A stretch of DNA of 52,577 bases from GCA-2861595 sp035526335 (GCA_035526335.1 DATLCN010000023.1:1-52577), one strand, 5' to 3'. Shown: positions 1-7,072, numbered from the stretch's first letter. Program-made: numbers and translations. The notes: generated by a model not told the origin, from the sequence alone.

Positions 1-2
1 AC

Positions 3-365
3 CTGGGCACCTCAGGAGATGTTCCTGTTCCCGGTGACTACGACGGCGACGGGGACACCGACAGAGCCGTCTACAGGCCATCGGTGGGCGCGTGGTACAT
101 CGAGGGAGCGCCCACCATCTACCACGGCACTGAGGGCGACAGGATCGGGCGCAGCACCGACGTGCCGGTTCCGGGCGACTACGACGCCGACAGGGTCACC
201 GAGCGGGGGATCTTCCGCCCCGCCGTCGGTGGCTGGTATGTGGAGGGGACGGATCCCGTCCACCTCGGTGCTGCCGGCGACGTTCCCCCTGCCCCTGCCC
301 AACGCCATCTACCGGGCGTTCTTCTGAGCGGGAGGATTGCGCCCCACCCTGAGCGGGGGAAATAG
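3..365 (+). CDS. VCBS/FG-GAP-like repeat protein, C-terminal part, frameshifted near its end
   Basis: The reading frame is open at the left edge, so only the C-terminus is present. It shows two repeats of the form DVPVPGDYDGDGDTDRAVYRPS...WYIEG, with acidic DxDxDG-like calcium-binding loops. Repeats of this type occur in secreted or surface actinobacterial proteins and are thought to fold as beta-propeller blades. The literal frame ends at 363-365 with an unrelated tail. Reading with one C fewer in the C run at 285-289 restores the family-like ending GDVPLPLPNAIYRAFF and a stop at 325-327. The frameshift is therefore either a real terminal mutation or a homopolymer error. The enzymatic or adhesive part, if any, lies outside the window. 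Confidence 0.75.
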   Translation: MGTSGDVPVPGDYDGDGDTDRAVYRPSVGAWYIEGAPTIYHGTEGDRIGRSTDVPVPGDYDADRVTERGIFRPAVGGWYVEGTDPVHLGAAGDVPPAPAQRHLPGVLLSGRIAPHPERGK

Positions 366-535
366 GGTCGGCGGCCAGCGACGTCGGGTTCCCCTTGGTG
401 CTGAGAGCCCGTTTTGAGTATGACGCTGGAGCCTCGAGCACCCTGAACTGTTGCCACGACCACGAACTTCAGAGTTCCATCGAGAGGCTCCTCCGGTCGG
501 CCACCAAACCCAACCAGAGAGAAGAGGAGGAGCAA

Positions 536-655
536 ATGGATTTGGTGGTGGAGCGATGTGCCGGGCTGGACGTGCATCAGGACACCGTGGTGGCCTGCGT
601 GCGCACGCCGGGCGCCGATGGGAGCCGGGAAGTGGTCACCGAACCTTCGGGACGA
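536..655 (+). pseudogene. IS110-family transposase, N-terminal remnant
   Basis: An ATG at 536 follows a good ribosome site (gaggagg). It opens MDLVVERCAGLDVHQDTVVA, the typical start of IS110 transposases, whose DEDD-type nuclease fold begins with GLDVHxxxVVAC. About 35 codons remain. The frame slips near 640, where a second frame continues with TFGT as expected for the family. Homology stops abruptly near 655, where it abuts a reverse-strand integrase remnant. The 370-535 stretch upstream is probably the untranslated leader of the same insertion sequence. It cannot be active. Confidence 0.75.
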
Positions 656-656
656 G

Positions 657-1116
657 TTAGATCACCGTCGGCGGCATAGCCCGCCACGAACCGGCGCGCG
701 CAGCCGACATAGGCGGCCGCCGTGCCAGGGGCGACCCCGCGCTCGTGGCACAGGTAGCCCCGGAAAGACGCGAGCAGCACCTCGCTCGGCGAGATCGGCG
801 CGGTCAACCCCTTCGGGAAACGGGCCCAAGCCGACCAGCACCTCGAACAGCGGCGCCAAGCCCTGAACCGAGCAGGCGCCGTGGCCGCCGGCGCGTCGCA
901 CGTCGAGGAACCGGTCGAGCCGTTCGCTGGTCAAGTCGGCCACGCCCAGGCCGCCCTCCTGCAGCCAGCGGCTCAGGTGCGCCACTTGACGCGACTCATT
1001 CACCACGCTCAACGCCGTGTAGGCCGCTCCCTCAGCCGCGACGTGTACGCGGTGACGAAGGGCGCTAACGGCCCCGCCACCTCAACCCTGGTAACCCTGC
1101 TGGTCGGCCTTGCCAT
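657..1116 (-). pseudogene. Tyrosine recombinase/integrase, N-terminal remnant with frameshifts
   Basis: The start is ATG at 1114-1116, with a strong ggagga site just upstream on the minus strand. The first frame reads MARPTSRVTRVEVAGPLAPF. A shift near 1030 is needed to reach SVVNESRQVAHLSRWLQEGG, and another near 815 to reach LTAPISPSEVLLASFRGYLC and GTAAAYVGCARRFVAGY. Together these form the SAM-like N-terminal domain of a phage-type integrase of the kind often carried on actinobacterial transposable units. The catalytic domain is missing because the gene is cut at about 656 by the IS110 fragment. It is not the tRNA-Cys integrase family found at 11637-12324. Confidence 0.7.
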
Positions 1117-1305
1117 CCTTCCTCCTTCTCCATGGACGAAGACGAAAGGATGCGCGGAGCCGCCTGGATTATGCCGACAACTTCGGGCGACTCACCGCCT
1201 GTGAGCAGGACCTTCGGACAGGAGGTCGGCAGAACGCGGACATCATCGGCATAATGGGCAAATCATCTATGAACGACCACTGCAAGGCCGTGACCTGCCC
1301 GTTTA
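1117..1305. other. No recognisable gene
   Basis: I see no supported gene here. A short reverse peptide reading LYTGSLPVAAS across 1306-1349 is only the translation of the tRNA 3'-end copy. Confidence 0.5.
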
Positions 1306-1349
1306 TGGAGGCGGCAACCGGAAGCGAACCGGTGTACAGGGATTTGCAG
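1306..1349 (-). repeat. tRNA-Cys 3'-half copy (attachment-site relic A)
   Basis: Read on the minus strand, this is the anticodon TGCA, the variable region, a T-arm with GTTCG and the acceptor 3' strand GCCGCCTCCA. That is about 44 bases of a tRNA-Cys 3' half with an encoded CCA and no 5' half. Such copies are the usual scar of integration at a tRNA gene. The T-stem (ACCGG/CCGGT) matches relic B rather than the intact tRNA-Cys (AGCGG/CCGCT). The flanking sequence to the right differs from that of relics B and C, so this site belongs to another or older element. Confidence 0.65.
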
Positions 1350-1470
1350 TACCGCTCAACCACCTATATACCCTGGTCAAGGGGCCACTTTCTACCACGT
1401 CGGGGAGCGGAAAGGGAGCAGCCGGGGAGCAGCGTTGCGGTCCGGTGGTGATCGTTGCGGTCGGTCCCGG

Positions 1471-1764
1471 TCAAGGCTGCTTGAAGATGTGGTGTGTGCC
1501 GATCCGACGCCAGATGACGTGTCGTTCCCCCGGGGTGACGAACGCGCCGTACTGGAAGGTCGCCCGTCCGTCGTCAGCCCATGTCATCTCGAAGATGCCG
1601 GGCACTCCCCTCACGCCCTTGACCCGCAGGCCCTTGCGGAGCTGACCGCCCTTGTTCAGGTCCTCCACGAACTGCTCGACCGCAGCCAGGAAGGCGGCCT
1701 GCTGCGCCGGCGTCAGCGACTTGAAGTCCGCGCCGAAGCGGGCCAACCAGACGAAGGTCGGCAA
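1471..1764 (-). CDS. RelE/ParE-superfamily-like toxin of a type II toxin-antitoxin pair
   Basis: This 97-residue protein starts at TTG (1762-1764), one base after the antitoxin stop. It resembles a widespread actinobacterial group of RelE-fold proteins, with the segments LRVKGVRGVPGIFEMTWADD and GERHVIWRRIGTHHIF. The latter is the C-terminal strand region that carries basic and His residues in ribosome-dependent or gyrase-directed toxins. Target and mode of action cannot be told from sequence. It is apparently intact and forms an operon with the AbrB-like antitoxin. Autoregulation from the promoter upstream of the antitoxin is expected by analogy. Confidence 0.7.
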   Translation of the reverse strand: MPTFVWLARFGADFKSLTPAQQAAFLAAVEQFVEDLNKGGQLRKGLRVKGVRGVPGIFEMTWADDGRATFQYGAFVTPGERHVIWRRIGTHHIFKQP

Positions 1765-1765
1765 G

Positions 1766-2068
1766 CTACGGCCGTCGTTTTGGTGCCGGCTTGGCGAGCT
1801 GGCGAAGCGCAGCGAGAAATGCCTCGCCTGACTCGAACGTCTCGCCCCGGCCGGCCGCCAGATCGGCGTCAGCCTCGCGCTCCCCCGCCGCCCATTCCGG
1901 AGTCCAGAACCAGGCCTGGGTGGCGTCGATCAGCTTCTGGGGACGCAGGAGGATGCCCTCCTCGGTGATCTCGGCCTCGAGCAGGTCGCCCTCCTCGAGG
2001 CGCGCCGCAGTGCGGATCTCCTCTGGAAGAGTGAGCTGACCCTTCGCCCGCAACCTGGTGCGTCGCAT
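1766..2068 (-). CDS. AbrB/MazE-type antitoxin
   Basis: A 100-residue protein from ATG 2066-2068. The N-terminus MRRTRLRAKGQLTLPEEIR is the swapped-hairpin AbrB/SpoVT/MazE DNA-binding domain (RxKGQLTLPxxxR). It is followed by LEEGDLLEAEITEEGILLRP and an acidic C-terminal region (ADADLAAGRGETFESGEAFL) suited to wrapping a basic toxin. It precedes the RelE-like toxin by one base. Expected roles are toxin neutralisation and operon repression. I chose this start because the AbrB domain begins exactly here; upstream codons in the frame are unrelated. Confidence 0.8.
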   Translation of the reverse strand: MRRTRLRAKGQLTLPEEIRTAARLEEGDLLEAEITEEGILLRPQKLIDATQAWFWTPEWAAGEREADADLAAGRGETFESGEAFLAALRQLAKPAPKRRP

Positions 2069-2102
2069 ACGACAATCATACAGTTGGAAAGTCGGACCGA
2101 AA

Positions 2103-2351
2103 CTACCTGGATGGCGGCTTCGATGCGACAGCGTCCAACACACCGGCGGCAGGGGGACGCCGCGCCTCGTCGAGCCACGCCTCGATCTCGGTGGGGTCAA
2201 AGCGAAGCAGGCGGCCCCACTTGATGAAGGGGATTCTGCGCTCGCTGACAAGGCGGCGGACGTGGCGGGGCTCGACCCCGAGCCGGCTGGCCACAATCCC
2301 GATGTCCCAGAGCGTCGGGCGGTTGGCCGTGCTCGTCGTGGCGGTGGTCAT
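2103..2351 (-). CDS. Excisionase-like helix-turn-helix DNA-binding protein
   Basis: An 82-residue protein from ATG 2349-2351. The core LWDIGIVASRLGVEPRHVRR, then LVSERRIPFIKWGRLLRFDP and IEAWLDE, is the winged-helix MerR-like fold of the excise/HTH_17 family used by Xis proteins and small mobile-element regulators. It is co-oriented with, and upstream of, the toxin-antitoxin pair, separated by 34 bases. As no integrase remains next to it in this segment, it is either the surviving excisionase of the A-B element or a regulator. Confidence 0.8.
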   Translation of the reverse strand: MTTATTSTANRPTLWDIGIVASRLGVEPRHVRRLVSERRIPFIKWGRLLRFDPTEIEAWLDEARRPPAAGVLDAVASKPPSR

Positions 2352-2391
2352 GGTGGGCTTCCTCTCTCACAACGTTCCTCACCCTCTGCGC

Positions 2392-2772
2392 GTGCCGGAG
2401 CCGAGCTGGGAGAACCTCGACAGGTTGGCCGCCGCCATGCGCGACCTCGGGGCACGCCTGCGCGTCGAAGGGCTGAGTGACGAGGAGGCAGCCCTGCTCC
2501 CCGTGCAGCTCACCGGCTCGACGCTGGTCCGGATGGAGATCTCCACCTGGCGCACCGACGCCGGCGACGTCGACATCCTGACGGACATCCCGGATCGGGA
2601 CGGCCGGCACATGCGCTACGCCGAACTGATCGACCGCGCGTCGGAACTCCATCTCGACGGGATCGTGGTGCGCGTGGCGGCGCTCGACGACGTGATCGCC
2701 AGCAAGGAGTGGGCGAACCGCCCCAAGGATCGCGACGCCCTTCCGGAACTCCGCTCGTTGCGAGGGGAGTAG
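2392..2772 (+). pseudogene. Nucleotidyltransferase (DUF6036/AbiEii-like), C-terminal half
   Basis: The frame reads VPEPSWENLDRLAAAMRDLG, then LEISTWRTD-like and DVDILTDIPDRDGRHMRYAE segments, ending IASKEWANRPKDRDALPELR. This matches the C-terminal two thirds of minimal nucleotidyltransferases that often sit in toxin-antitoxin-like pairs. The N-terminal part with the GGxA and DxD motifs is absent; sequence upstream of about 2391 is unrelated. The missing half of a homologous gene survives at 7069-7270, with overlap at the PEPSxENLDRLA segment. Family assignment is from memory of the pattern. Confidence 0.65.
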
Positions 2773-3321
2773 GTCAGACTCCGACCTCACCCGCAACTGG
2801 TCGACCACCAGGAGCCTTCCTCCTGCGAGCGAGACCGGCCGTCGCAGACCGCGGGGTCAAGGTGGAGCGCCCGGAGCGCAGCGAGGACGAACGACCTTGA
2901 CCCCGCCGAGGCGCGGCCCACAATTGGCTCGCTGAGGAAGGCCGCCGCCGCATCCGTTGACGTCGGGCGGGTTGACCGTGAAGGGACGCCTGGGACCGGC
3001 CCCGGCGCGACCAGCGGCCGTGTCGACGAGGCGTCAGCCTGGAAGGGCGGCCTGCAGCGAGCCTCCCGGACGGCCCCTGAGAGGCGATGCAAGGTCGCTC
3101 CGTGACGGTGGGCCGCGGGCGGTCGGAGGGCTCAACTCCCCGACCCCTACGCGTCCGTGTGGGGGGCTGGCGATTGGACCGTGTCAGCCGGTCGGCTCGA
3201 TTATGCCTCTGATGCGAAGATTCCAGACTCTCCCAGCCAGCACCGGCTGCCAGGCCCACCGAATCTTCGCTCGCCCCGGCGAGCACCCAAGGTGCTCTGG
3301 GTTGCTGACCAGGTCTTATTC
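2773..3321. other. Gene-free stretch with a 13-bp inverted repeat
   Basis: No credible reading frame. It contains a perfect inverted repeat, GCGGGGTCAAGGT at 2851-2863 and its complement at 2894-2906, around a 30-base loop. A second short hairpin, GAGCACC-caa-GGTGCTC, lies at about 3281-3297, just before attachment relic B. The long frames on both strands look like GC-driven noise. Confidence 0.5.
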
Positions 3322-3366
3322 TGGAGGCGGCGACCGGAATCGAACCGGTGTACAGGGCTTTGGCAG
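3322..3366 (-). repeat. tRNA-Cys 3'-half copy (attachment-site relic B)
   Basis: On the minus strand this gives the anticodon-loop region (GCCAAAG), TGTACA, a T-arm GGTTCGATTCC and the acceptor strand CGCCGCCTCCA. It is nearly identical to relic A and closely related to relic C and the intact tRNA-Cys. The 5' half is missing. To its right begins the element left-end block that is repeated after relic C, which marks this as a left boundary of an integrated element. Confidence 0.75.
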
Positions 3367-3530
3367 TGTCCGTGTGGGGGTCCACCACTGTCCGGTCTGA
3401 TACATAACCGCAGGTCACAGCGTTAGGCGGCCGGCGGCGGACCACGAGAAACGTGGGCAAATGTGTGGTTCGCGTGTGGTTGGCGTTGGTTGGGCGGCCC
3501 ACCGAGCAGAGTGGAGAACTGGTCGCCGGG
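3367..3530. repeat. Element left-end block, copy 1 (with two 11-bp iterons)
   Basis: About 165 bases are repeated, with small indels and substitutions, at 6387-6541. Shared landmarks in order are gtgtccgtgtgggg, a ccaccactgtccg stretch, gatacataaccgca, a CCACG-agaaa-CGTGG hairpin (3442-3456), two direct 11-bp repeats GTGTGGTTcGC/GTGTGGTTGGC (3463-3484) and ggagaactggtcgccgg. The position directly beside the tRNA copy fits an integrase arm region. No gene is seen between here and 3660. Confidence 0.7.
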
Positions 3531-3660
3531 GCGGGTTCCGCGTTGGCCGCTGGCGCCCCGATCGGTTAGGTGTGGGCCGTCGGACATGGGCAGCACCACG
3601 ATCTACGTGTGGGAGAGCCCACCGGCCCCTTCCCCGCCCCCACCTCGGTAACCTGTAGTT

Positions 3661-3846
3661 GTGGCGAAGGACCGTGACCTGGTGGCAGCCGCCGAACTCG
3701 ACGAGCTTTCGCCGAGCGAGTGTGCGCAGGCCGTCAGGGAAGGGCTCGTGAAGGATCTGGATCAACTCCCGGAGAGCTTCCGCCGCCGACTCGAGGACTC
3801 GGCTCGACGACTCTCTGCGGAGCTGAACCAGTCCGTCTCGGAGTGA
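3661..3846 (+). CDS. Small putative antitoxin
   Basis: A 61-residue acidic and charged protein from GTG 3661 (VAKDRDLVAAAELDELSPSE). It is helical in character, with LDQLPESFRRRLEDSARRLS and AELNQSVSE at the end. Its stop overlaps the start of the next gene in a GTGA arrangement. Small size, charge pattern and coupling to a ParE/RelE-like frame suggest an antitoxin, but I do not recognise a DNA-binding motif. The partner is frameshifted, so the pair is probably defunct. Confidence 0.55.
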   Translation: MAKDRDLVAAAELDELSPSECAQAVREGLVKDLDQLPESFRRRLEDSARRLSAELNQSVSE

Positions 3847-4197
3847 CTCGTCGGCGGGTCCAAGTCAGCCAGTCCTTCTTCAACAGGCTCGACGAACTTC
3901 TTCCTGCAGAGCGAACAGCGGACGGTGGACCGTCGGCAACGGACTTCTTACTCCACGAGGTTCCAACAGTCGTCGATCTGCTCGCTGAGGACTACGTTGG
4001 AACGACATTGCCCGTCGAGGATGCACCACCGGTGCGGGTGCTCATCACGAACGGCGTCCTCGCACCGTTTCATCGCGGTGTACGCATACCTTCGCGTCGA
4101 TGACGTCGTCGAGGTGATCTACCTGGACATCGACCAGACACATAACCGCTCCTACGTGACCGTTCAACGCCGGTCCGCTGATCGGCGCCGGTAGTAA
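3843..4197 (+). pseudogene. RelE/ParE-like toxin remnant, frameshifted
   Basis: Starting at GTG 3843, overlapping the preceding stop by four bases, the frame reads VTRRRVQVSQSFFNRLDELL, then FLLHEVPTVVDLLAEDY and APPVRVLITNGVLAPF. It then runs into a short wrong-frame tail ending at 4103. Shifting frame near 4068-4076 recovers FIAVYAYLRVDDVVEVIYLD, a plausible C-terminal pair of strands for a RelE/ParE fold. The break therefore lies just before the functional C-terminus. Toxin identity is inferred from architecture and context. Confidence 0.5.
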
Positions 4198-4565
4198 CCC
4201 GCGTCCTGGGGTCGGCGCGCAGATCCGCGGCGGCTCGAACCGGCATGGGCGTGTGTGCAGAACCTGAAGCGTTCTCCTTGAAGCTGCGGACACCACGGTC
4301 GGCGCTATGTGCTCCCCCAACGGGGGTCGCTGCTGGCTCCTGAATCTCCAGCACCTTGTCGCCCACCGCGATATCGATCGCCTCCCTAGCGACGGGATGG
4401 ACACGCACCACCATCGGAAGGATGTAATGGGCGACCCAGACATGTCCGCCACCAACGGCGATGGTCGAGTACAGCGGCACCTCCCGGGTTCGCGACACGC
4501 CGGGAGATTACCTACGGCGATGCCACGCGCGGCAGGGCATACTCCTCGGGTGTTCGGGCGCTTCA
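4198..4565. other. Degenerate stretch, possible propeller fragment on the minus strand
   Basis: There is no intact gene. On the minus strand, 4360-4498 encodes STIAVGGGHVWVAHY followed by VVRVHPVAREAIDIAVGDKV. This is reminiscent of one blade of a YVTN-type beta-propeller (VAVGGGxVWVAN...RIDP). It is bounded by a stop upstream and unrelated sequence downstream, so at most it is a relic. Confidence 0.3.
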
Positions 4566-4690
4566 CCCGCCAGCGGTTCACGTTGGTCGACTTGTCCGGC
4601 AGATCTCGATCATGGACTCGATGGCGTTCGTGGAGCGCAGAGTGCGGGCCAGTGTCGGCGGCACGCCCAGGCGGGTGACGGTGAGGGTGA
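4566..4690 (-). pseudogene. IS256-family transposase, C-terminal remnant
   Basis: On the minus strand, the segment LTVTRLGVPPTLARTLRSTN followed by AIESMIEICR is the highly conserved C-terminal region of IS256-type (mutator) DDE transposases, which includes the catalytic Glu region. A frame change near 4590 is needed to continue into DKSTNVNRWR, as expected for the family. Everything upstream and downstream of this roughly 40-residue piece is missing. It abuts the 3' end of the lipoprotein gene (stop 4698-4700), marking a recombination joint. Confidence 0.75.
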
Positions 4691-4697
4691 TACCAGC

Positions 4698-5915
4698 TCA
4701 GAGCTTCTGGCATTCCTCGGCCGATGAGGTCGCGTCCTTGCTCCATGAGACGTGATAGGTCGCCTTGAACTTGGCGCTCGACTGTTCGCGCTTGAGTTTG
4801 ACCTCCACATGCACGCCATTGGGCAATTTGGTGATCAGTTGCTCCACCACGCTGGACTCGTCGGTGAAATCCGGGTCCACCCGGTACTCACAAGCCACCT
4901 TGGCTCCGCCGGGGGGAGTCCCGGGCACGATGATGTCCTTGCCGAATGACGTCGCATTGCCCGCCGGCCCTGGCCCCGGCCGCTCGCAGGCGACCAGGGT
5001 CTCCAGGGCGTCCTTGGCCGGAGGGGGCTTGTCGAGCAGCGCCATGTAGTCGACCGGATGCATCTCCATCCATCCACGCCCTGTTGTGGTGCCCTCGTTC
5101 CAACAGCTGTGCGCCGCCCCGACGACGGGCCCCAGCCCGAACTCGTGCACCTCGTCCTCCCACATGGTCCCGACCAACCGAAGGTAGGAGCCCACCCGCA
5201 GCTTGCAGCACGCCGCAGCCTGGCTGGGCGGGAACTCCGGGTCGAAGGCCCACCGGACCGCTCCGGGCATACCCCGCGATTCCTTCCAGCTGACGGGAGC
5301 CGGCCCGGGCTCGGCGCACGAGCCGTCGGCTGCCTTGGTCCGGCACATTCTCCCCGATGGCAGCCACCCGTCGACCTCTACGTGGATCACCATGGCCTCC
5401 GGTCCTCCCCAGATGGCGCCGTCGGGGCGCAGGAGGGAGTCGGGCGCCCAGGTGTTGGCGTTGTACGGCGTGGTCCACGTGTCGATGTCAGCCAGGGTGG
5501 TGACCGCCGCCTGGTCGGGATCGGCCGGCTTCCAGCCATGGTCGAGGAGCACGGTGACGAGGAACTCCTCGTTGATCTCCTCACGGTTGGCGTCGGAGTC
5601 GAAGTACCCCTGGATTCCCGTCACCGTCCCACGGATTTCGACGTGCTCCTTGGCCTTGGCCGTGGGCACCGAGCCCGTCGCACACGGCGATCCCTGGGGA
5701 CGTTTCGGGCGGTTTCCGCAGAACACCTCCGAAGGGGGAGGGCTAACGTCTCCTTTGGTCAGGAGGATTTCGCGGTCGGACTGCTTCGACCTCGAGGCGT
5801 CCGTCGGGTCCGGCTCGATCTTGGGGGCCTTACTGGTGCACGCCGCAGCCAGGAGCATTGTCAACACGGCGATCGTGCGCCGGACCAGGCGAGAGGAGGT
5901 TCTCTGCGGGTCCAC
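4698..5915 (-). CDS. Large lipoprotein of unknown function
   Basis: A 405-residue protein from GTG 5913-5915. It has a classic lipoprotein signal: basic start (SSRLVRRT), hydrophobic stretch, and lipobox LLAAAC with Cys at about residue 26. The mature part is Cys-rich (at least eight further Cys, including an adjacent pair in QAAACCKLRVGSYLRLVG) and has many Trp. I recognise no family. It is cargo in the B-C island segment, with no operon partner. Codon use and length look like an intact gene, unlike most of its neighbours. A GC-rich hairpin at 5971-5998 lies upstream. Confidence 0.75.
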   Translation of the reverse strand: MDPQRTSSRLVRRTIAVLTMLLAAACTSKAPKIEPDPTDASRSKQSDREILLTKGDVSPPPSEVFCGNRPKRPQGSPCATGSVPTAKAKEHVEIRGTVTGIQGYFDSDANREEINEEFLVTVLLDHGWKPADPDQAAVTTLADIDTWTTPYNANTWAPDSLLRPDGAIWGGPEAMVIHVEVDGWLPSGRMCRTKAADGSCAEPGPAPVSWKESRGMPGAVRWAFDPEFPPSQAAACCKLRVGSYLRLVGTMWEDEVHEFGLGPVVGAAHSCWNEGTTTGRGWMEMHPVDYMALLDKPPPAKDALETLVACERPGPGPAGNATSFGKDIIVPGTPPGGAKVACEYRVDPDFTDESSVVEQLITKLPNGVHVEVKLKREQSSAKFKATYHVSWSKDATSSAEECQKL

Positions 5916-6039
5916 GCGGCCAAGCTACTGACCAGCGGCGAACCAAGCCTCTTCTCCTGTGAATGGCGGGCCCCCGCCCAGGGGCGCTCGGCGGGGGTTC
6001 AGCCTACACGTCATCTGGCGGCCGGTTCGGTAACCGTGT

Positions 6040-6203
6040 GGCCAGGCGCCTCGAGCCTTGTCGGCCTCCATCTCAAGCAGGAAGCGCTGGGCGTCGGCCT
6101 TGCGGGCGAAGGTCCGGCTGTGCTGGCGCCCCAGCGGGTCTCGGTACCGGGCCCGGTACCCGTTCTCTCCCGGTCGCCTCTCGATGAACCCCATCCCGAC
6201 CAC
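6040..6203 (-). pseudogene. tRNA-Cys element integrase, N-terminal remnant
   Basis: From GTG 6201-6203 (VVGMGFIERRPGENGYRARY), then RDPLGRQHSRTFARKADAQR and LLEMEADKARGAW. This is closely similar to the N-terminus of the integrase at 11637-12324, the arm-site-binding beta-sheet domain of tyrosine integrases. Homology ends near 6040, so the core-binding and catalytic domains are gone. Its place beside relic C mirrors the intact-side integrase beside the tRNA, showing that the B-C segment is a sister element. Confidence 0.8.
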
Positions 6204-6220
6204 CACCTCTCCCGCCCCCG

Positions 6221-6253
6221 GTGAGCGAAAAGTGAGCAACCGGTGAGCGAAAC
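6221..6253. repeat. Three 11-bp direct repeats upstream of the integrase remnant
   Basis: GTGAGCGAAAA, GTGAGCAACCG and GTGAGCGAAAC lie head to tail at 6221-6231, 6232-6242 and 6243-6253. The GTGAGC core repeats exactly every 11 bases, close to one helical turn. The same arrangement recurs at 12356-12388. Likely arm-type integrase or excisionase sites. Confidence 0.75.
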
Positions 6254-6310
6254 AACGGATTCTGGTGGCCGACCAAGGACTGCAACGGACAACTGCCGGT
6301 CAGCGAAAAC

Positions 6311-6345
6311 AGCGTCTGACCTGGCACTATACCAGGTCAGACGCT
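6311..6345 (-). terminator. Hairpin beside relic C (tRNA terminator copy)
   Basis: A 35-base inverted repeat with a 14-bp perfect stem (AGCGTCTGACCTGG and its complement) and a small loop. On the minus strand a T-rich run (gttttcg) follows, as in an intrinsic terminator. It has the same position and nearly the same sequence as 12446-12480 but with a swapped C-G pair, so the pairing is conserved. Confidence 0.65.
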
Positions 6346-6386
6346 AGAGGCCGAGCGGAATCGAACCGCTGTAGAGGGCTTTGCAG
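6346..6386 (-). repeat. tRNA-Cys 3'-half copy (attachment-site relic C)
   Basis: Identical over most of its length to the 3' half of the intact tRNA-Cys (12481-12523), including GAATCGAACCGC and GTAGAGGGCTTTGCAG on the plus strand. A small deletion in the acceptor strand (agaggccgag instead of agaggcggcgag) shows it is not a functional tRNA. The element left-end block starts immediately to its right. Confidence 0.8.
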
Positions 6387-6541
6387 TGTCCGTGTGGGGG
6401 GTCCACCACTGTCCGCTCGGATACATAACCGCAGTTCACAGCGTTACGCCGACGGCGGCGGACCACGAGAAACGTGGGCGGATGTGTGGTTGGCGTGTGG
6501 TTGGCGGCCTACCGAGCAGGATGGAGAACTGGTCGCCGGGC
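6387..6541. repeat. Element left-end block, copy 2 (with two identical 11-bp iterons)
   Basis: Homologous to 3367-3530. It carries the same CCACG-agaaa-CGTGG hairpin (6463-6477), two perfect tandem GTGTGGTTGGC iterons (6484-6494 and 6495-6505) and the ggagaactggtcgccgg end. Compared with copy 1, both iterons are perfect, so this is the younger or better conserved copy. Confidence 0.7.
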
Positions 6542-6613
6542 CGGCGTGGAGTGGGGCCAATGCCAAGCGACTCTCGCAGGTGGCGACGAACTGAGCTTGC
6601 GTAGCGTGTCGCT

Positions 6614-6745
6614 ATGTCGCTGGGCGAACTGCTGGCGTTGATGCATGGTGCCGACGATTCCTGGAGCACCTTCGCCGGCGTCGTGCACGAGTGGCGGGAC
6701 CAGCAGCTCGTCCACAAGGCGTTCATGGCGGACGCATCCAGCTGA
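6614..6745 (+). CDS. Short ORF, probably the N-terminal relic of a larger protein
   Basis: ATG 6614 opens a 43-residue frame, MSLGELLALMHGADDSWSTF then VVHEWRDQQLVHKAFMADAS, before a stop. Codon use is gene-like and the pattern resembles the N-terminus of longer actinobacterial proteins of unknown function. No family is firmly recognised. It is the first frame after the element left end. Confidence 0.4.
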   Translation: MSLGELLALMHGADDSWSTFAGVVHEWRDQQLVHKAFMADASS

Positions 6746-6874
6746 GCAGCCGCACCAACGTTGAAGATCACTCGGTGTCTTCATTCCCACCACTCCAAGG
6801 GGCACGGCCTGGGCCATTCACGACAGGGGGTCCGCCGGCGCACACCCGGTAAATACGGCAATATCCTGGTTACC

Positions 6875-7072
6875 GTGGCGAACCGGGTCATCCACATGAG
6901 TCTTGAGGAGTTCAAGCGCGGCCTCGTTCTCCCCCCGACTGCGGACGACACGTCCATCACCCGCGACGGCCGTCGGCTCGACAGCAAGGACGCCGTGCTC
7001 TCCTGGTGGGCCGACGTGGCCGCCGAGATCGAGGCTGAAGAGACCGCCAGACACGCCGCGCCGGGAGCTTGA
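6875..7072 (+). CDS. Small protein partner of a nucleotidyltransferase (putative antitoxin)
   Basis: A 65-residue protein from GTG 6875 (VANRVIHMSLEEFKRGLVLP), with TSITRDGRRLDSKDAVLSWW and an acidic helical end (EIEAEETARHAAP). Its stop overlaps the TTG start of the following nucleotidyltransferase frame by four bases, so the two were translationally coupled. I take it as the small partner in an antitoxin / nucleotidyltransferase cassette. The role is inferred from this arrangement only. Confidence 0.6.
   Translation: MANRVIHMSLEEFKRGLVLPPTADDTSITRDGRRLDSKDAVLSWWADVAAEIEAEETARHAAPGA

Noticed and set aside
2787..3092. Reverse frame of 101 codons in the gene-free stretch
   Set aside because: Spans the inverted repeat. 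No domain, no ribosome site and no coherent secondary-structure pattern.
1306..3366. Relics A and B as functional tRNAs
   Set aside because: Only the 3' half is present; no D-arm or 5' acceptor strand can be found next to either.
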